Counted from the first letter of the stretch, positions 25,161 through 33,530 are shown. The stretch: DNA of 40,667 nucleotides from Bacillus rubiinfantis (GCA_000752035.1 CCFE01000012.1:2781-43447); one strand, 5' to 3'. Translations and numbers: made by a program. Notes: a model not told the origin generated them from the sequence alone.

Positions 25161-25189
25161 ATTATAGCACTGTTACAAATTTGTGTCGA
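25161..25189 (-). promoter_or_regulatory. SigA promoter of the nuo operon
   Basis: On the minus strand TCGACA (-35, 25184-25189), a 17-base spacer and TATAAT (-10, 25161-25166), about 55 bp upstream of nuoA. One mismatch to consensus. Confidence 0.75.
25170..25186. promoter_or_regulatory. ACAAATTTGT palindrome shared by nuo and atp promoters
   Basis: CTGTTACAAATTTGTGT overlaps the -35 and spacer of the nuo promoter. The atp promoter region has CTGTGACAAATTTGTGA at 33522-33538 in the same orientation relative to the genes (15 of 17 identical). The ACAAATTTGT core is a perfect palindrome. It could be a common regulator site; no regulator is assigned. Confidence 0.45.
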
Positions 25190-25530
25190 CAAACCGAACC
25201 TTTTAAATAGTGGGAATCTTTTCTGCTAAAAATATTTTTCTAAAAGGCAAAAATCAGCCTTGTTTTTATTTCCGATAATTGATTTTAAAATTCGCTTCGA
25301 CAAAAAATTATTTTTTCAATTGCTGAAATCGTAAAGTTGTCCTCAGCAAATTTGCGCAGTTCTAGTTATTTTTTGTACAGTTTTTCAGTCCCTGTGATGG
25401 CCACCTCTATCAACATATTCGTTGTGGTGAAATTCATGCAGGATTTTCCCAGGGTAGTACGGTCGCTTGCGAATTTGAGTCTTTTGCTCTAGCTATGTGC
25501 CCCTGTCTTAATTTAGTATTAATCTTGTGG
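25190..25530. other. Gene-free region upstream of the nuo promoter
   Basis: About 340 AT-rich bases between the nuo promoter and the second 51-bp hairpin array. I see no gene, array or strong terminator in it. Confidence 0.5.
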
Positions 25531-25856
25531 TTCTTCCAATAGGCACCTTCTATTGGACAGCTTTTCGCGTTTCTCTCTGTTTCTGTCCAATAGGCACCTT
25601 CTATTGGACAGCTTTTCGCGTTTCTCTGTTTTTCTGTCCAATAGACACCTTCTATTGGACAGCTTTTCGCGTTTCGCTGTGTTTTTGTCCAATAGACACC
25701 TTCTATTGGACAGCTTTTCGCGTTTCTCTCTGTTTTTGTCCAATAGGCACCTTCTATTGGACAGCTTTTCGCGTTTCTCTCTGTTTTTGTCCAATAGACA
25801 CCTTCTATTGGACAGCTTTTCCCCGTTCTCTTTGTTTTTGTCCAATAGACCGCTGG
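25531..25856. repeat. 51-bp hairpin tandem array (copy 2)
   Basis: Six units with CTATTGGACAGC at 25550, 25601, 25652, 25703, 25754 and 25805, exactly 51 bp apart. Complete junctions carry the perfect inverted repeat TGTCCAATAG - 7 bases - CTATTGGACA. A final half-site with CCAATAGACCGC follows. The same family as the array at 3.7-4.1 kb: same period, same core, same orientation, different spacer. Open frames cross it on both strands. The long minus-strand one (25519-25989) starts inside the atp terminator and lacks a ribosome binding site, so it is probably spurious. Confidence 0.95.
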
Positions 25857-25913
25857 CTGCGGAATTTACCCACGCCATATGCGGAACGCCCCACACTCCC
25901 GTCCTAAACGATA

Positions 25914-25965
25914 GAAAAAGCCCCTTAAGTCGGGTGCGCGTAGGCACCACCCGACTTAAGGGGCT
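25914..25965 (-). terminator. Intrinsic terminator of the atp operon
   Basis: On the minus strand AGCCCCTTAAGTCGGGTG and its perfect complement form an 18-bp stem (arms 25919-25936 and 25948-25965) with an 11-base loop, followed by five T. It lies 28 bp after the atpC stop. Confidence 0.95.
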
Positions 25966-25992
25966 AGTCAGCAAATCAACAATTAACATTTA

Positions 25993-26400
25993 TTAAAATT
26001 TACGTTCCGCTATTGACAGGCGGTTGATCGCGCGACGTAATGCCAGCTCGGCACGTTTGAAGTCCACGTGTGCCGTCTTTTGCTCTTGTAATCGCTGTTC
26101 AGCACGCTCTTTCGCCCGCATTGCACGTTCGACATCGATGTCTTCAGATCTCTCGGCAGCCTGGGCTAAGACGGTAACCTGATCAGGGCGAATCTCTAAA
26201 AAGCCGCCGCTAACCGCAACATACTCGGTTTTACCGTCCTTTTTAATACGAACTGAGCCAATTTCAAGCGGTGCCACCATCGGGACGTGACCGGGTAAAA
26301 TACCCAACTCACCTGTTTTGGCCTTGGTACTCACCATCTCCACATCTGATTCATACACCGGGCCATCGGGAGTTACAACACTGACTTTAATCGTCTTCAT
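25993..26400 (-). CDS. atpC: ATP synthase epsilon subunit
   Basis: A 135-residue F1 central-stalk subunit that inhibits ATP hydrolysis. N-terminal beta-sandwich: TPDGPVYESDVEMVSTKAKT, GELGILPGHVPMVAPLEIG, then the AVSGGFLEI region. The C-terminal helical hairpin (about 88-135) is rich in Arg/Glu/Ala. Last gene of the operon, 21 bp after atpD. Confidence 0.97.
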   Translation of the reverse strand: MKTIKVSVVTPDGPVYESDVEMVSTKAKTGELGILPGHVPMVAPLEIGSVRIKKDGKTEYVAVSGGFLEIRPDQVTVLAQAAERSEDIDVERAMRAKERAEQRLQEQKTAHVDFKRAELALRRAINRLSIAERKF

Positions 26401-26421
26401 TTTTCACCCTCCCCGGCTGGA

Positions 26422-27843
26422 TTAAACTTCTACACCCATGCGTTTTGCAGCCTCAACCACATCTTCAATAGGGCCGACAAGACGGAAGGCATCTTCTGGA
26501 AGATGGTCGTACTTGCCTTCAAGAATTTCTTTAAAGCCACGAACGGTTTCTTTAACTGGTACATATGAACCTGGCTGGCCAGTGAATTGCTCAGCCACGT
26601 GAAAGTTTTGTGATAAGAAGTTTTGGATCCGACGCGCACGGGCAACGACTAACTTATCCTCATCAGAAAGTTCGTCCATACCAAGGATGGCGATAATATC
26701 CTGTAATTCACGATATTTTTGTAACGTTTGCTGCACTCGGCGAGCTACATCGTAATGCTCTTCACCAACAATATCAGGTGACAATGCACGTGAAGTGGAA
26801 GCAAGTGGGTCCACCGCAGGGTAGATACCCATTTCAGAAAGCTTACGCTCAAGGTTTGTTGTTGCATCTAAGTGGGCGAAAGTTGTAGCCGGAGCCGGGT
26901 CAGTATAGTCATCGGCTGGTACGTAAATCGCTTGAATCGATGTAACAGAACCTTTATTTGTTGAAGTGATCCGCTCTTGCAAGCGACCCATTTCTGTCGC
27001 AAGTGTAGGCTGGTAACCAACGGCAGATGGCATCCGGCCAAGTAACGCGGAAACCTCAGAACCTGCCTGCGTGAAACGGAAGATATTATCGATGAACAAT
27101 AATACGTCTTGTCCTTGCTCATCACGGAAATATTCAGCCATGGTCAAACCGGTCAAGGCAACGCGCATACGTGCTCCTGGCGGCTCGTTCATTTGTCCGA
27201 ATACCATCGCTGTTTGCTTGATAACGCCGGAGTCTGTCATCTCATGATAAAGGTCGTTCCCTTCACGAGTACGCTCACCTACGCCAGCAAAAACGGAAAT
27301 ACCGCTGTGCTCTTGCGCAATGTTATTGATTAATTCCTGGATTAACACGGTTTTACCGACACCGGCACCACCGAAGAGACCAATTTTACCACCTTTAATA
27401 TATGGGGCAAGCAAGTCTACTACCTTAATACCTGTTTCTAGAATTTCAACCTTAGTTGAAAGATTTTCGTATGATGGAGCTTCGCGGTGAATCGAATCAC
27501 GACGGGCACTTGCAGGAATATCACCTTTCAAGTCAATTGCTTCACCTAATACGTTAAATACACGGCCCAAAGTTGGTTCCCCAACTGGAACTGAAATCGG
27601 AGCCCCCGTATCTTCTACTTCCATTCCACGTGTTACACCATCCGTAGACGCCATCGCAATCGTACGAACCGTATCATCACCTAAATGAAGGGCTACTTCA
27701 AGGGTTAAGTTAATATCAACTTCAGATTCATTTTGCGCTTTACGTACAATTCTCAGCGCATTATAGATCTCAGGAAGATTGTCGTCATCGAACTTAACGT
27801 CAACAACCGGACCCATAACCTGAAGAACATGTCCTTTGCTCAT
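26422..27843 (-). CDS. atpD: ATP synthase beta subunit
   Basis: The catalytic F1 subunit, 473 residues. Walker A GGAGVGKTVLIQEL near residue 155; the catalytic Glu is in GVGERTREGNDLYHEM; Walker B is in VLLFIDNIFRFTQAG. ATG 27843 has GGAGGG about 8 bases upstream; a TTG just before it is not needed. The 190-bp gap to atpG shows no gene. Confidence 0.98.
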   Translation of the reverse strand: MSKGHVLQVMGPVVDVKFDDDNLPEIYNALRIVRKAQNESEVDINLTLEVALHLGDDTVRTIAMASTDGVTRGMEVEDTGAPISVPVGEPTLGRVFNVLGEAIDLKGDIPASARRDSIHREAPSYENLSTKVEILETGIKVVDLLAPYIKGGKIGLFGGAGVGKTVLIQELINNIAQEHSGISVFAGVGERTREGNDLYHEMTDSGVIKQTAMVFGQMNEPPGARMRVALTGLTMAEYFRDEQGQDVLLFIDNIFRFTQAGSEVSALLGRMPSAVGYQPTLATEMGRLQERITSTNKGSVTSIQAIYVPADDYTDPAPATTFAHLDATTNLERKLSEMGIYPAVDPLASTSRALSPDIVGEEHYDVARRVQQTLQKYRELQDIIAILGMDELSDEDKLVVARARRIQNFLSQNFHVAEQFTGQPGSYVPVKETVRGFKEILEGKYDHLPEDAFRLVGPIEDVVEAAKRMGVEV

Positions 27844-28040
27844 CAATTTTCCCTCCTAACTTACTGTTTCGAACCAAGCAAGGGGCAACTTCAGTTTTTC
27901 AAAAAAAGAAACTTGTGTCCCACACTCTACTTGGCCTCGTTCTAAGATGAAGTCTGGAACGACCGCATCATTCCTACGTCGACAAAAATCTCAATAACGT
28001 CTCTAAAAACGTGTGTATTTTTTCAAAAAAGCTACTTACC

Positions 28041-28904
28041 CTACTCCAGTGCCGAGGCACCGCCGACAATCTCGGTTATTTCCTGCGTAATCGCAGCCTG
28101 GCGGGCACGGTTGTAGCTAAGAGTATAGTTCCGAATCAATTCATGTGCATTGTCAGTAGCATTGCGCATGGCTGTCATCCGGGCAGCATGTTCACTGGCT
28201 TTACTGTCCAATAAAGCACCGTAAATCAAGCTTTCTGCGTATTGCGGCAACAATACTTCTAAGATTGCTTCAGCATCTGGTTCAAACTCATAGGAAGCTA
28301 ATTTATGAGTATTTGCTGGCGTAATATCCGTTAACGGAAGGAGCTTCTTCTCGGTTACTTCTTGGGAAATTGCACTTACATAGTGACTGTAATAGATATT
28401 AAGTTCATCAAATGTTCCATCCGCAAACATGCCGACGGTTGTACTTGTTATATCTTTGATATCTTGGAAGTTTGGCTGATCGTGAACCCCGATAATTTCC
28501 AGGGCTACGTTGTAACCGCGCTTCACAAAAAAGTCGCGTCCGATGCGTCCGATGGCAATAATCGCAAATTCATCTTTGGATTTATGACGGCTTTGGATTG
28601 TTTGATAAACACGACGGATAACGTTACTGTTAAACGCACCGGCCAGTCCGCGGTCTGATGTAATCACGATATACCCTGTCTTTTTCACTGGACGATGGGT
28701 TAACATCGGATGGACGGCGCCGCCTGTACCAAGAGCGATCGATGCGGTTACTTCCTGGATTTTTTCCATATAAGGCACAAAAGATTTGGCGTTCAGAACA
28801 CCGCGATTCCATTTCGCGGCCGAGGTCATCTCCATTGCCTTCGTTATTTGACTTGTCTTCTTCGTCGAATTAATCCGCGTTTTTATATCGCGTAATGATG
28901 CCAT
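28041..28904 (-). CDS. atpG: ATP synthase gamma subunit
   Basis: The rotating central shaft, 287 residues. N-terminal coiled-coil helix MASLRDIKTRINSTKKTSQI, then TKAMEMTSAAK; conserved SDRGLAGAFNSNVIR; C-terminal helix YNRARQAAITQEITEIVGGA. Length is typical. Confidence 0.97.
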   Translation of the reverse strand: MASLRDIKTRINSTKKTSQITKAMEMTSAAKWNRGVLNAKSFVPYMEKIQEVTASIALGTGGAVHPMLTHRPVKKTGYIVITSDRGLAGAFNSNVIRRVYQTIQSRHKSKDEFAIIAIGRIGRDFFVKRGYNVALEIIGVHDQPNFQDIKDITSTTVGMFADGTFDELNIYYSHYVSAISQEVTEKKLLPLTDITPANTHKLASYEFEPDAEAILEVLLPQYAESLIYGALLDSKASEHAARMTAMRNATDNAHELIRNYTLSYNRARQAAITQEITEIVGGASALE

Positions 28905-28937
28905 AGGTTCTCACCACCCTTGCTTCTGTTGAATAGC

Positions 28938-28966
28938 GGGGTCAGACCCATGCGGAATCAGACCCC
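28938..28966. repeat. GGGGTC...GACCCC element between atpA and atpG
   Basis: GGGGTC (28938-28943) and GACCCC (28961-28966) are inverted, and TCAGACCC occurs twice within the element. A related GACCTGACCCC lies at 36204-36214, just upstream of the protease gene. It resembles short GGGGTCAGACC elements I recall between genes of Bacillaceae. Confidence 0.5.
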
Positions 28967-28975
28967 CTTGAACTG

Positions 28976-30490
28976 TTACTGTTGTTCAGAAGTTGCAAAC
29001 GTCTTTTTGAAGGCGTTGATTGCTTCTGCCATATCTTCGTCGGAAGGAAGATCCTTCGTCGTTACGATTTGGTTTAACAGCTCTTTGCGGTTGTGATCAA
29101 GCCAACCATAGAATTCAGCTTCAAAGCGACGGATATCCTGAACCGGAATATCATCAAGGAAACCGCGGGTTAAGGCATAAAGAATCATAACCTGCTTTTC
29201 AACCGGAAGCGGCTTGTTCAAGTCTTGTTTTAAGACTTCAACGGTGCGGGCACCACGGGCAAGCTTCGCTTGAGTTGCCTTATCAAGGTCAGAACCGAAC
29301 TGTGCAAATGCTTCTAGTTCACGATAAGATGCCAGGTCTAGTCTTAGTGTACCAGCAACTTTTTTCATAGCCTTGATCTGTGCCGAACCACCTACACGGG
29401 ATACGGAAAGACCTGCGTTAATCGCCGGACGAACACCGGAGAAGAAGAGGTCGGATTGTAAGAAAATCTGTCCATCTGTGATGGAGATAACGTTTGTTGG
29501 AATATAAGCAGAAACGTCGCCTGCTTGTGTTTCAATAAATGGCAATGCTGTGATCGAACCAGCGCCAAGCTCATCATTTAATTTCGCAGCACGCTCTAGT
29601 AAACGAGAGTGTAAGTAGAATACATCCCCTGGATAGGCTTCACGACCTGGAGGACGGCGAAGTAACAAGGAAAGCTCACGGTATGCAGATGCTTGCTTTG
29701 ATAAGTCATCATATACGATTAATACGTGCTTACCGTTGAACATGAATTCCTCACCCATGGCAACCCCTGCATATGGTGCTAAGAATAGCATTGGAGCAGG
29801 CTGTGAGGCCGATGCAGAAACAACGATAGAATAGTCTAAGGCGCCATTTTTACGAAGAGTTTCAACCGCGTTACGAACGGTTGATTCTTTCTGACCGATA
29901 GCAACATAGATACAAATCATGTTTTGGTCTTTTTGGTTGATGATGGTGTCAATTGCCACCGATGTTTTACCAGTTTGGCGGTCACCGATGATTAACTCCC
30001 GCTGACCACGGCCGATTGGTACAAGCGCGTCAATCGCTTTAATACCAGTTTGCAGTGGCTCATGAACCGATTTACGAGCCATAACGCCTGTTGCCACCAT
30101 CTCAACAGGGCGGGTTTTTGATGCGTTAATTGGACCAAGACCATCGATTGGTTGTCCTAGAGAGTTAACAACACGTCCAATCAGTTCCTCACCAACGGGA
30201 ACCTCCATGATGCGTCCTGTGCGGCGAACCTCATCACCTTCACGAATTTCGGTGAAAGGTCCAAGAATAATGATACCGACGTTATTTTCTTCAAGGTTTT
30301 GTGCCATTCCCATAACGCCGTTTGCGAATTCAACAAGTTCTCCGGCCATACAATTGTCAAGGCCGTGGACACGAGCGATACCGTCACCAACGGAGATAAC
30401 TGTACCGACATCGGTCACTTGAATATCTGCCTGATAGTTCTCAATCTGCTTCTTTATCAGGGCACTGATTTCTTCAGCTTTGATGCTCAT
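28976..30490 (-). CDS. atpA: ATP synthase alpha subunit
   Basis: The regulatory nucleotide-binding F1 subunit, 504 residues. Walker A GDRQTGKTSVA near residue 170; arginine-finger region VSRVGGSAQIKAMKKVAGTL. It starts MSIKAEEISALIKKQIENYQ. ATG 30490 is preferred over 30508, with AGGGGTGA about 6 bases upstream. Confidence 0.98.
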   Translation of the reverse strand: MSIKAEEISALIKKQIENYQADIQVTDVGTVISVGDGIARVHGLDNCMAGELVEFANGVMGMAQNLEENNVGIIILGPFTEIREGDEVRRTGRIMEVPVGEELIGRVVNSLGQPIDGLGPINASKTRPVEMVATGVMARKSVHEPLQTGIKAIDALVPIGRGQRELIIGDRQTGKTSVAIDTIINQKDQNMICIYVAIGQKESTVRNAVETLRKNGALDYSIVVSASASQPAPMLFLAPYAGVAMGEEFMFNGKHVLIVYDDLSKQASAYRELSLLLRRPPGREAYPGDVFYLHSRLLERAAKLNDELGAGSITALPFIETQAGDVSAYIPTNVISITDGQIFLQSDLFFSGVRPAINAGLSVSRVGGSAQIKAMKKVAGTLRLDLASYRELEAFAQFGSDLDKATQAKLARGARTVEVLKQDLNKPLPVEKQVMILYALTRGFLDDIPVQDIRRFEAEFYGWLDHNRKELLNQIVTTKDLPSDEDMAEAINAFKKTFATSEQQ

Positions 30491-30508
30491 GAATTTCACC
30501 CCTATCAA

Positions 30509-31042
30509 CTAAATCAATGTGCGTTCTAAACGGTCGAGTTTGCCGCGCAAACTGCCGTCATATATTCGGTTTCCGATGCGCAGCTTTAAGCCGCCCAGCA
30601 AATCGGAATCAACAAAGTTTTTAATGTATAATGATTTTTTGCCAATCTTGGCTGCGAAAATGGCAGAAATTGCTTCACGCTCCGCGTCTGACAGCTGCCT
30701 TGTACTGTATACATCCGCTGCGGCAACGCCCATTTCTTCGTTTGCCAGTTGTAAAAATTCATCAATCACAGCCTCAATATTATCTTCACGGTGGCGATCA
30801 ACCAGGACCAATAATGTATTTAAGACATATTGATTTACTGACGAGAATGCTGAAGTTAACACCGCTTTTTTTGCCTCTTTCGTCAGTTTAAAAGAATGCA
30901 AAACAGCTTTAAGTTCAGGTGTATATCCTGTCACTTCTTTAACAACACGCAGGTCTTCCATTATTGGCTCGAGCAGCTGTTTTTCCTTTGCGATTTGCAA
31001 AAGAGCGAGCGCATAGCGTTTTGCTACCGTCGTGTTGCTCAT
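30509..31042 (-). CDS. atpH: ATP synthase delta subunit
   Basis: A 177-residue peripheral-stalk subunit linking F1 to the b dimer. N-terminal VAKRYALALLQIAKEK; C-terminal motif DLLGGLKLRIGNRIYDGSLR, then KLDRL, typical of OSCP/delta. Its ATG overlaps the atpF stop (ATGA), suggesting coupling. Confidence 0.97.
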   Translation of the reverse strand: MSNTTVAKRYALALLQIAKEKQLLEPIMEDLRVVKEVTGYTPELKAVLHSFKLTKEAKKAVLTSAFSSVNQYVLNTLLVLVDRHREDNIEAVIDEFLQLANEEMGVAAADVYSTRQLSDAEREAISAIFAAKIGKKSLYIKNFVDSDLLGGLKLRIGNRIYDGSLRGKLDRLERTLI

Positions 31043-31563
31043 CGTAAATCTCCTGCCTCTTTAATGTAGTCGTTAATAAGTTTATCTTGATCTTCCGCAT
31101 TCAGTTCTTTCTCAATAACCTTGGACGCAATCATCACGGACAAGTGTGCCACTTGTTCGCGGATGGCAGCGACTGCCTTGTCTTTTTGCTGCTCGATTTC
31201 TACTTTGGCAGCTTCTTTTAAGCGCTCTGCTTCGCTGCGGGCGGCGTTAATAATTTCTTCACGCTGAACATCACCTTGCTTGCGGGCATTGTCGATTAAG
31301 CTTTGTGCTTCATTGCGTGCTTCTTTTAAGAGATTTCGTTGTTCTTCTAATAATTTCTCTGCTTCTTTACGGTTGTTTTCGGCCGCATCAATTTCGCTGG
31401 CAACATGCTGTGCACGCTGATCCATGATTCCCATCAGCGGGCCCCATGCGAATTTTTTCAATAAGAGCATTAACACAATAAACATCAACAGCTGGAACAA
31501 AATATCACCGGTATTAATCCCTGTATGTTCCGCTGCGCCTAGTACAAGACTGCTTGTTAACAC
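31039..31563 (-). CDS. atpF: ATP synthase b subunit
   Basis: The peripheral stalk b subunit: one N-terminal membrane helix (DILFQLLMFIVLMLLLKKFA) and a long charged coiled coil. A GTG start at 31563 (product MLTSSLVLGAAEHTG..., 174 residues) is preferred. AAGGGAG lies about 10 bases upstream of it, whereas the in-frame ATG at 31590 has no spaced binding site and would add a hydrophilic MTLEGSECE. If ATG is used the product is 183 residues. Confidence 0.95.
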   Translation of the reverse strand: MLTSSLVLGAAEHTGINTGDILFQLLMFIVLMLLLKKFAWGPLMGIMDQRAQHVASEIDAAENNRKEAEKLLEEQRNLLKEARNEAQSLIDNARKQGDVQREEIINAARSEAERLKEAAKVEIEQQKDKAVAAIREQVAHLSVMIASKVIEKELNAEDQDKLINDYIKEAGDLR

Positions 31564-31667
31564 CTCGCACTCACTCCCTTCAAGAGTCATTCCTGTATAT
31601 CAAGACTAGCTTGCTTTCAACGTCATTTTTTAAAAAAATAGCGATAAAAACTACCGCTTTTTAGTTG

Positions 31668-31796
31668 TCCAGCTGCGTTCGCTAGCCCTTTGAGGTCACG
31701 AGCCACTTCGCAATTGAAGGCAAAGAACGCCTTCTAAATTTCTAATCGTCTTGTGCTTGTCGGGGCCTAAGCAAGCGAACTTCGCTTTTCTAGTCA
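31668..31796. repeat. Interspersed palindromic element inside the atp operon
   Basis: About 125 bp folds into nested stems. The outer arms are GTTCGCT (31677-31683) and AGCGAAC (31774-31780). Next come AGCCC against GGGGC, and the apical hairpin GAAGGC-7-GCCTTC (31716-31734). From memory, sequences of this plan (TAGCCC..GAGGTCA .. GAAGGC..GCCTTC .. CTTGTCGGGGC .. GCGCTT) occur many times between genes in Bacillus-related genomes. It lies between atpE and atpF. Confidence 0.75.
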
Positions 31797-31803
31797 TAAA
31801 TGA

Positions 31804-31836
31804 ATGGCGAAGGTTCTCACGAATGATCTTCGCCAT
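31804..31836. other. Intercistronic hairpin after atpE
   Basis: ATGGCGAAG (31804-31812) and CTTCGCCAT (31828-31836), a perfect 9-bp stem with a 15-base loop, 16 bp after the atpE stop. There is no T-run on the minus strand, so a processing or stability element fits better than a terminator. Confidence 0.6.
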
Positions 31837-31851
31837 CTGTTGTGCATTCGA

Positions 31852-32064
31852 TTATCTACCTTGAACCATGAACGCGATAACAACCGCGATAATCGGAATC
31901 GCCTCAACTAACGCAACCCCGATAAACATTGTTGTTTGGAGCATACCGCGAGCCTCTGGCTGACGAGCAATCCCTTCAACTGTACGAGATACGATAAGAC
32001 CGTTACCAATACCAGCACCTAGTGCCGCTAAACCAATTGCAATTGCTGCTGCTAACATACCCAT
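31852..32064 (-). CDS. atpE: ATP synthase c subunit
   Basis: The 70-residue rotor-ring proteolipid: two helices with the loop SRTVEGIARQPEARG and the proton-binding Glu54 in VALVEAIPIIAVVIAF. No Na+-site signature is evident, so it is probably proton-coupled. AGGAGG lies about 8 bases upstream of the ATG. Confidence 0.98.
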   Translation of the reverse strand: MGMLAAAIAIGLAALGAGIGNGLIVSRTVEGIARQPEARGMLQTTMFIGVALVEAIPIIAVVIAFMVQGR

Positions 32065-32110
32065 TAGAAAATTTCCTCCTTAAATGTATAAAAAAGTTGT
32101 TTTTTTATTG

Positions 32111-32830
32111 TTAATGGTCGCTGCTCACTTTGTGAGACAAATACACCATTGTTAACATGGTAAAGATAAATGCTTGGATGGCACCTACGAAGAGAGAGAA
32201 TCCCTGCCATGCGAGCATTGGTACAGCTGCAACTAACCAGCCGGTCCCAAATGATCCTACATGCGACAGACTTCCTGCAAGCAATGCCAACAGGATTTCT
32301 CCGGCATAGATGTTTCCGTAAAGACGGAGACCAAGAGTCAGAGTATTTGCAAACTCCTCGATAATTTTAATTGGGAACATGAACCAGAATGGACGGAAGA
32401 ATTCCTTCCCATATTCGGCTGTCCCTTTCATTTTCACACCATAATAGTGGGAGAGTGCGACAACCATCGTTGCCAGTGTTAACGTTATCGCCGGATCGGC
32501 AGTTGGAGATTTCCACCAAAGCTCGCCGTTAATTGTAACAGAGAATGGTAACCCCAGCATATTGGCGACGAAGATATACATAATAATGGTGATTCCAAGA
32601 ATATGGAATCTGCCGCCGTCTTTCCAATCCATCGTACTGTTGATAATGTTTTTGACAAAATCCATAACCCATTCCATGAAATTTTGCATCCCAGTAGGCT
32701 TCATGGCTAGCTTGCGAGTCGATAGAACAGCGATCAAAAAGACAATGACGCTGGCAACCGTAATCATTAACACATTTGCCAAATTAAATTGCAGCCCAAG
32801 AAAGGTATATATCGGAGCTTCGTGATTCAA
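32111..32830 (-). CDS. atpB: ATP synthase a subunit
   Basis: The Fo stator subunit with the half-channels. The essential Arg is in TLTLGLRLYGNIYAGEILLA; the last helix region is IQAFIFTMLTMVYLSHKVS. A TTG start at 32830 (product MNHEAPIYTFLG) is preferred: GAGGTG is 6 bases upstream and B. subtilis AtpB begins MNH. A GTG at 32839 would add three residues. Confidence 0.95.
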   Translation of the reverse strand: MNHEAPIYTFLGLQFNLANVLMITVASVIVFLIAVLSTRKLAMKPTGMQNFMEWVMDFVKNIINSTMDWKDGGRFHILGITIIMYIFVANMLGLPFSVTINGELWWKSPTADPAITLTLATMVVALSHYYGVKMKGTAEYGKEFFRPFWFMFPIKIIEEFANTLTLGLRLYGNIYAGEILLALLAGSLSHVGSFGTGWLVAAVPMLAWQGFSLFVGAIQAFIFTMLTMVYLSHKVSSDH

Positions 32831-32855
32831 CAGTTTCACCTCGCTTCCCTGCTAG

Positions 32856-33227
32856 TTATTTATTTTTGAGTGAGTGAATAAAAAAATCTATCATAATGAC
32901 AATATAGGCTGTCATTAATCCAATTACAACAAAGATGATGTGAAGATATTGTGAATACGCCATGGAAACGACTACTGCGAGGGCTCCTGTTGCCAAGCGG
33001 GAAAGCATCCCAAGCGAGCGAACCTTTTCTCCCTTAACTACCTTTTCGCCAAATTGATTCATTTTCCGTGCCAACAGCCACAAATTAAAAAGGCTCAGAC
33101 TTGTCCCAAATGCCAATCCAAGAAAGATTGATTGATAGGACGTGAAACCCCAGCCAAGTATGTATAATGCCATTAAATACAGCATCCATTTTTTGCTTCT
33201 ATTGTATATTGCTTGAAGTTCCGGCAT
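32856..33227 (-). CDS. atpI: ATP synthase subunit I
   Basis: A 123-residue membrane protein with four helices, at the usual atpI place. AtpI helps c-ring assembly or acts in Mg2+ handling. Features: YLMALYILGWGFTSYQSIFL, then SLFNLWLLARKMNQFG. AGGAGA precedes the ATG by about 12 bases. Confidence 0.9.
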   Translation of the reverse strand: MPELQAIYNRSKKWMLYLMALYILGWGFTSYQSIFLGLAFGTSLSLFNLWLLARKMNQFGEKVVKGEKVRSLGMLSRLATGALAVVVSMAYSQYLHIIFVVIGLMTAYIVIMIDFFIHSLKNK

Positions 33228-33234
33228 GGTGGCT

Positions 33235-33453
33235 TTAATCTCCTGAATAAAAGTGGCGGATTGATATTATCATCGAATAAATTCCTGCCGTTAGCCCGAG
33301 AAATAATCCGATAATTAGGAAAATTGGCTCTGTTTCCCAGTGCTGGTCAAGCCATTTCCCTGCAAAAATACCAATCAGTGTGGATCCCGCCAGCTGAGCG
33401 AGAATGGCAGACATTAAACCCATTGCTTTAAATGGGTTACGGTCATTTTTCAT
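33235..33453 (-). CDS. atpZ: AtpZ/AtpI family protein
   Basis: First gene of the ATP synthase operon. A 72-residue two-helix protein: MKNDRNPFKAMGLMSAILAQ, then GIFAGKWLDQHWETEPIFLIIGL. The KWLD motif is characteristic of AtpZ, which with AtpI is reported to form a Ca2+/Mg2+ transport complex for the ATP synthase. ATG 33453 with GGGG about 9 bases upstream is preferred; in-frame starts at 33468 and 33498 exist. Confidence 0.85.
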   Translation of the reverse strand: MKNDRNPFKAMGLMSAILAQLAGSTLIGIFAGKWLDQHWETEPIFLIIGLFLGLTAGIYSMIISIRHFYSGD

Positions 33454-33501
33454 CGTATTCATCCCCATCTTCACGAGAATGATTTTGGTGTGCCTCATGA
33501 G

Positions 33502-33530
33502 AGTATATCATTACGAACAGGCTGTGACAA
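33502..33530 (-). promoter_or_regulatory. Candidate proximal promoter (P2) of the atp operon
   Basis: On the minus strand TTGTCA (33525-33530), 17 bases, TATACT (33502-33507). The -35 lies inside the CTGTGACAAATTTGTGA motif. Confidence 0.5.

Noticed and set aside
25519..25989. A 156-residue repeat protein containing KREKLSNRRCLL
   Set aside because: Its start lies inside the atp terminator hairpin, no Shine-Dalgarno is visible, and the rest is the 51-bp array; treated as spurious pending expression data.
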